Shown here: piece by piece, positions 7,605 through 10,638 of the stretch
How positions within the stretch are numbered: the stretch's first letter is position 1
How the letters are laid out: the number at the start of each line of letters is the position of its first letter
From: JACZXC01 sp036447375
Lineage (GTDB): Bacteria; Myxococcota_A; UBA9160; SMWR01
Assembly (NCBI GenBank): GCA_036447375.1
Contig: JAZFUU010000007.1
Location: 1 to 10,638, forward strand
Direction of reading: 5' to 3'
DNA length: 10,638 nt
Notes under the pieces: model-generated
The model's database searches: none
Seen by the model: the letters and a program-made list of their open reading frames with translations, nothing else
Told to the model about the DNA's origin: nothing
Position numbers and translations under genes: made by a program

Positions 7605-7672
7605 GGCCGAAGGCCGCGCAGCGAGGCGAAGCCGAGCGAAGGCTGGCCCGCAACCGATTGCTTTACTTCGCT
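7605..7672. repeat. GC-rich imperfect repeats and inverted repeat after the LysM gene
   Basis: A run of short variants of CGAAGGC and GCGAAGC (CGAAGGC at 7608-7614 and 7637-7643, CGAAGCC at 7627-7633, AGCGAGG at 7620-7626) starts a few bases after the LysM stop. AGCGAAG (7635-7641) is the exact reverse complement of CTTCGCT (7666-7672), giving a 7-bp stem with a 24-base loop. There is no T run after it. It looks like an extragenic palindromic element or degenerate repeat and may mark the 3' end of the LysM transcript. The rest of the gap, to about 7770, shows nothing I can name. Confidence 0.35.
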
Positions 7673-7772
7673 TCCGCCCCCCTCGCCAGATCCGGGATTC
7701 CGTTCCGATTTTGGATCAGGGCGGGGTTTCGCTCGCCGTCGCCTCGCGCGGGCGCGGGATCAGAGCTATCCA

Positions 7773-7802
7773 GGGGGTTCCCCGGTCCCGGGGAGTGCCC
7801 CC
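7773..7802 (+). promoter_or_regulatory. Nested hairpin covering the dprA ribosome binding site
   Basis: TCCCCGG (7779-7785) and CCGGGGA (7788-7794) are perfect inverted repeats two bases apart; as RNA this gives a 6-bp stem with a GTCC loop. Outside it GGGGG (7773-7777) can pair with CCCCC (7798-7802), which ends at the base before the dprA ATG. The dprA Shine-Dalgarno GGGGAG (7790-7795) lies inside the 3' arm, so the fold would hide it. This suggests low or conditional translation of dprA, but no experimental parallel is known to me. Confidence 0.45.
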
Positions 7803-8915
7803 ATGCCTCGCGATCCGGATGTGCTCGATCCGGCGGACCCGAGCGTCGTCGTGCCGGGATTGCTTCGAGACTGGCTCGATCTGCAGCGGAATCTCTTCCT
7901 GCGACCGGGGGTTGCCGTCGAGCTCTTGCGGCGCCACTCCTGCCCTCGAAGAGCCCTGCGCGCGTACCCGCGGGCGATTCCCTCGACCCGCGGCGAACTC
8001 GACGCCGCGGTCGCCGCCCTCGCTCGTGATGGCGTCGTCGCGGTGCCCTTCGGCTCGCCGCCCTATCCGTCTGCCCTGGAGAGCCTCGAGGACGCGGCCC
8101 CCCTTCTCCTGGTTCGGGGGGAAGTGTCGGCCCTCGCGGCCCCCAGTGTCGCAATGGTGGGATCGCGGGCGGCGTCCGCCTATGGGCGTTCTGTCGCGCG
8201 CCGACTCGCCACCGAATTCGCGGAGGCCGGTCTCGTGGTCGTCTCCGGTCTCGCCCTGGGAATCGATGCGATCGCGCACACTGCGGCCCTGGACGCCGGA
8301 GGCCGTACGGTGGCGGTCCAGGCCTGTGGACCCGATCGCGTGTATCCGTCGGCCCACCGGAGCCTCGCCCGGCGCATCGCCGGTCAGGGCGCCATCGTTT
8401 CCGAGTTTCCGCCCGGAACGGCGCCCCTCCCCTACTATTTCCCGCTGCGGAATCGATTGATCAGCGGTCTGGCTTCTGCGGTCGTCGTTGTCGAGGCGCG
8501 CGAGCGAAGTGGCTCGCTGATCACGGCGCAGCATGCCGCGGACCAGGGGCGGGATGTCTTCGCGGTTCCCGGTCCCATTTCCGCGCCGACGAGTGCGGGG
8601 CCCAATCGGCTTCTGCGCGACGGCGCGGGGGTCGTTCTCAGCGCCGAGGATGTTCTCGGAGAATTCCGACGGAGCGGTGAGTTGCCATCGCACCCACGCC
8701 GAGCATCGAACTCGCCGGAGCCCGATCGACCGGGGTTGACGGGAGAGCGGCACCGCATCGTCCGGGGGCTGCTTCGCGAGCCCGCGACGCGTGACCAGCT
8801 CGCACGGCGGCTCGACCTCGCTCCCGAGAAGCTGGCTCTCGACCTCCTCGAGCTCGAGCTGGAGGGACGCATCGCAGAGGATCGCGACGGCAGACTTCGG
8901 GTCGTTCGGGAGTGA
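7803..8915 (+). CDS. dprA: DNA processing protein DprA (Smf)
   Basis: Encodes 370 residues, a usual length. DprA binds single-stranded DNA in the cytoplasm, protects it and loads RecA during natural transformation; in many non-competent bacteria it is kept with unclear function. The Rossmann core is plain: VGSRAAS at 119-125 with YG at 127-128, SGLALGIDA at 148-156, CGPDRVYP at 175-182, FPLRNRLISGL at 213-223, and VVVVEARERSGSLITA at about 227-242. A C-terminal winged-helix domain (about 312-370) is present, as in most full-length DprA. The N-terminal helical region (about 15-55) keeps only a faint trace of the usual helix-hairpin-helix. ATG 7803 has GGGGAG seven bases upstream, within a predicted hairpin. 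It lies between the LysM gene and xerC, as in related genomes, except that topA and trmFO are absent downstream. Confidence 0.95.
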   Translation: MPRDPDVLDPADPSVVVPGLLRDWLDLQRNLFLRPGVAVELLRRHSCPRRALRAYPRAIPSTRGELDAAVAALARDGVVAVPFGSPPYPSALESLEDAAPLLLVRGEVSALAAPSVAMVGSRAASAYGRSVARRLATEFAEAGLVVVSGLALGIDAIAHTAALDAGGRTVAVQACGPDRVYPSAHRSLARRIAGQGAIVSEFPPGTAPLPYYFPLRNRLISGLASAVVVVEARERSGSLITAQHAADQGRDVFAVPGPISAPTSAGPNRLLRDGAGVVLSAEDVLGEFRRSGELPSHPRRASNSPEPDRPGLTGERHRIVRGLLREPATRDQLARRLDLAPEKLALDLLELELEGRIAEDRDGRLRVVRE

Positions 8916-8925
8916 GGCGCAGGCT

Positions 8926-9993
8926 ATGCTGGCCGGGATTGTGCGGGAAAGTGCGAACGAATTCCGGCGACAGCGCGGCACGGGTCGGATGACCTTCGCT
9001 CAAGCGATCCTCGGGTTCGACCTGCATCTTCGTGCCGAGCGCAACCTGTCTCCCCACACCCGCCGCGCCTATGGCGCCGACGTGGGCCAGCTCGTCGCGT
9101 TTCTGGAAAAGGGGGTGCAGCCCGGACGGGTAACCGCCTCGGATGTTCGCCGTTTCCTCGCCGCACTTCATGCCCGGCGTCACCCTGCGACACTTGGACG
9201 CAAGCTGGCGGCGATTCGATCCTTCTTTCGATGGCTCGTGGACGAAGGGACCTGCGATGTGGATCCCACCGGTGGAATACCGGCTCCGCGTACCCCGAAG
9301 CGACTTCCCAATCCGCTTCCGGTGGACGATTGTGTCGCTCTCGCGGAACACAGCCGCCCACCGGGGAAGCGGGCCGGGGGGGAGCTCGCCGAGCTTCGAG
9401 TCCGTGCGGTGGTGGAGCTGCTGTATGGGGCGGGTCTACGGGTGGGTGAACTCGTGGCTCTCGACGTGCGAGATGTCGATCTTCCGCGGGGTGACGTGCG
9501 CGTGACGGGCAAGGGAGGAAAGGAACGCGTGGTACCGCTCCCCGAAGCCGCCCGAGAGGCGCTGGAAGCCTACCTCGTCCTTCGCCGTCGTCCGGGCTTT
9601 CTGGCGGAACCCCTGATCACGAGTCTGCGATCGCGAGGAGCCGGTTCCCTCTCCGGCGACGGGCCGCAGCGACGCGGAGTCACGAGGCTCGGTCCGCGCG
9701 ATGTGCGCCGTGTTCTCGCAGCCCGGGCACGTGAAGCGGGCGTGGTGGATCGGGTTCATCCGCACCGATTGCGTCACAGCTATGCGACGCATCTGCTCGA
9801 CATGGGGGCCGACCTGCGCGAGATTCAGGAACTTCTCGGGCACGCCAGCCTCGCTACCACCGAGAAGTACACCGCGGTCTCGGCGGATCGACTCATGGAG
9901 GTCTACGACCGCGCGCACCCCCGGGCGCGCGTGAGCTCGAAAGCCCGAAGCAGGGGCAGCAAGGCCGGGGGCCGAGCGGAGTCACGCGGATGA
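8926..9993 (+). CDS. xerC: Tyrosine recombinase XerC
   Basis: Encodes 355 residues from ATG 8926 and belongs to the recombinases that act with XerD at dif to resolve chromosome dimers. The N-terminal SAM-like DNA-binding domain is seen at ERNLSPHTRRAY. The catalytic set is complete: Arg172 in GAGLRVGEL, Lys196 in TGKGGKER, His280 and Arg283 in HPHRLRHS, His306 in LLGHA, and nucleophile Tyr315 in TTEKYT. The Arg-Lys, His-Arg and His-Tyr spacings equal those of E. coli XerD; the Lys-His interval is about 12 residues longer because of a Gly/Arg-rich loop. A basic tail of roughly 25 residues follows the usual C terminus. ATG 8926 is ten bases after dprA and has GAGG eight bases before it; ATG 8989 (334 residues) is the alternative and fits the conserved start better. 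Position before hslV favours XerC over XerD, as in codV-clpQ of Bacillus. Confidence 0.93.
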   Translation: MLAGIVRESANEFRRQRGTGRMTFAQAILGFDLHLRAERNLSPHTRRAYGADVGQLVAFLEKGVQPGRVTASDVRRFLAALHARRHPATLGRKLAAIRSFFRWLVDEGTCDVDPTGGIPAPRTPKRLPNPLPVDDCVALAEHSRPPGKRAGGELAELRVRAVVELLYGAGLRVGELVALDVRDVDLPRGDVRVTGKGGKERVVPLPEAAREALEAYLVLRRRPGFLAEPLITSLRSRGAGSLSGDGPQRRGVTRLGPRDVRRVLAARAREAGVVDRVHPHRLRHSYATHLLDMGADLREIQELLGHASLATTEKYTAVSADRLMEVYDRAHPRARVSSKARSRGSKAGGRAESRG

Positions 9994-10535
9994 ATCACCG
10001 GGAGCCGACACACTCCACCACCGTGTTGTCGATCGTCCGCGGCGGCGAGATCGCCATGGCGTCGGACGGTCAGGTCACCATCGGAAATACCGTCGTGAAG
10101 CGGTCCGCGCAAAAGGCACGTCTCGTGGCGAACGATTCCGCCCTGATCGGGTTCGCCGGGGGTGCCGCGGACGCCATGGCACTCACCGAGAGGTTGGAGG
10201 CGAAGCTCGAGGCCCATCCCGGCGACGTGCGCCGTGCCGCGGTGGAACTCGCCAAGGACTGGCGCACGGACCGGGTGCTGCGGCGGCTCGAAGCCATGCT
10301 CGTGGTCGGCAATCGCGAACATGTACTCGTCGTCTCCGGAAACGGGGATGTGATCGAGCCCGACGACGGAATCGCCGCCATCGGCTCCGGCGGGGCGTAC
10401 GCAGTGGCCGCGGCCCGGGCACTGGCGCGACACACCGACCTGAGTGCCGAGGCGATCGCGGGTGAGGCGCTTCGGATCGCTTCCGAGATCTGCATCTACA
10501 CCAACGACTCGGTAACCGTGTTGACCCTGCCGTGA
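9990..10535 (+). CDS. hslV: ATP-dependent protease subunit HslV (ClpQ)
   Basis: Encodes 181 residues. HslV forms the proteolytic double-hexamer chamber that, with the HslU ATPase, degrades unfolded and regulatory proteins in the cytoplasm. It is an N-terminal nucleophile threonine hydrolase: TTVLSIVR is preceded by a nine-residue leader (MNHREPTHS), so Thr10 should become the nucleophile after processing. Family motifs follow: SDGQVTIGNTVVK, GFAGGAADA, ELAKDWRTDRVLRRLEAML, GNGDVIEPDDGIAAIGSGG and ICIYTND. The gene overlaps xerC by four bases (ATGA) and is preceded by GGAG eight bases upstream of its start. Its stop overlaps the GTG of hslU, so translation of all three is probably coupled. The EPDDG segment resembles the Bacillus ClpQ type. 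The leader is longer than in E. coli, where only Met is removed. Confidence 0.96.
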   Translation: MNHREPTHSTTVLSIVRGGEIAMASDGQVTIGNTVVKRSAQKARLVANDSALIGFAGGAADAMALTERLEAKLEAHPGDVRRAAVELAKDWRTDRVLRRLEAMLVVGNREHVLVVSGNGDVIEPDDGIAAIGSGGAYAVAAARALARHTDLSAEAIAGEALRIASEICIYTNDSVTVLTLP

Positions 10536-10638
10536 CCGGATCCCAGACCTTCACTCCGCGCGAGGTCGTCGCCGAACTCGATCGCTACATCGTCGGTCAG
10601 GATGAGGCCAAGCGGGCGGTGGCCATCGCCCTGCGCAA
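10532..10638 (+). CDS. hslU: HslU (ClpY) ATPase subunit, N-terminal 35 codons (3' end outside window)
   Basis: The GTG at 10532 overlaps the hslV stop in a GTGA junction and opens a frame reading MTGSQTFTPREVVAELD, then RYIVGQDEAKRAVAIALR, up to the window edge. This matches the start of HslU, the AAA+ unfoldase that feeds substrates into HslV (E. coli: TPREIVSELD then HIIGQDNAKRSVAIALR). The Walker A motif would lie just beyond the window. No Shine-Dalgarno is evident before the GTG, which fits start by translational coupling from hslV. Only about 35 of the expected 440-470 residues are present. Confidence 0.95.
   Translation, partial: MTGSQTFTPREVVAELDRYIVGQDEAKRAVAIALR

Noticed and set aside
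7600..7700. Possible tRNA or small RNA in the repeat-rich gap after the LysM gene
   Set aside because: No cloverleaf, no TTCGA-type T loop in the right position and no acceptor pairing.
8791..8925. Upstream in-frame extension of xerC inside dprA
   Set aside because: It overlaps the dprA winged-helix coding region and lies before the conserved XerC N terminus.
7716..8981. 421-codon minus-strand open frame over dprA
   Set aside because: Opposite dprA, which has a full set of family motifs. The reverse product has no recognisable domain.

Overview
The window is GC-rich, densely coded and all on the + strand: eight genes (the first and last cut by the window edges), no RNA genes, no mobile elements and no CRISPR. 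The right half carries a conserved housekeeping neighbourhood, LysM protein - dprA - xerC - hslV - hslU, which in deltaproteobacteria-like phyla (and, as dprA-topA-trmFO-codV-clpQ-clpY, in Bacillus) normally also has topA and trmFO between dprA and xerC. With the GC content, the sigma-54 activator and the large TPR lipoproteins, this suggests a deltaproteobacteria-type organism (Myxococcota, Desulfobacterota, Binatota or similar). That placement is inference from gene order and protein style, not a phylogeny.

Left region (1-6064): the C-terminal part of a sigma-54-dependent transcriptional activator (AAA+ domain without its Walker A, plus Fis-type helix-turn-helix) is followed by two tandem genes for very large TPR lipoproteins (838 and 817 residues). 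The two are collinear paralogues: a conserved block starts at residue 679 in both, and they differ in length only by a charged tail on the first. Each has a lipoprotein signal peptide with Cys20, so both should be lipid-anchored outside the inner membrane, probably at the outer membrane. The layout recalls the PrsR/PrsT (activator/TPR lipoprotein) pair of exosortase and exopolysaccharide loci, but no polysaccharide or exosortase gene is visible here.

Right region (6065-10638): a secreted LysM protein with two related beta-rich C-terminal modules is followed by dprA (ssDNA/RecA loader), xerC (chromosome dimer resolution), hslV (protease) and hslU (its ATPase; only the first 35 codons are in the window). 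From dprA onward the genes are tightly packed: 10 bases between dprA and xerC, an ATGA overlap for xerC/hslV and a GTGA overlap for hslV/hslU, consistent with one translationally coupled operon.

The three larger gaps (6065-6270, 7600-7802, 3494-3610) hold inverted repeats. Two look potentially regulatory: a chain of hairpins ending at the Shine-Dalgarno of the LysM gene, and a strong nested hairpin that would bury the dprA Shine-Dalgarno. I see no obvious new defence or mobile system. The least explained material is the tandem TPR lipoprotein pair, the duplicated C-terminal modules of the LysM protein and the structured leaders.
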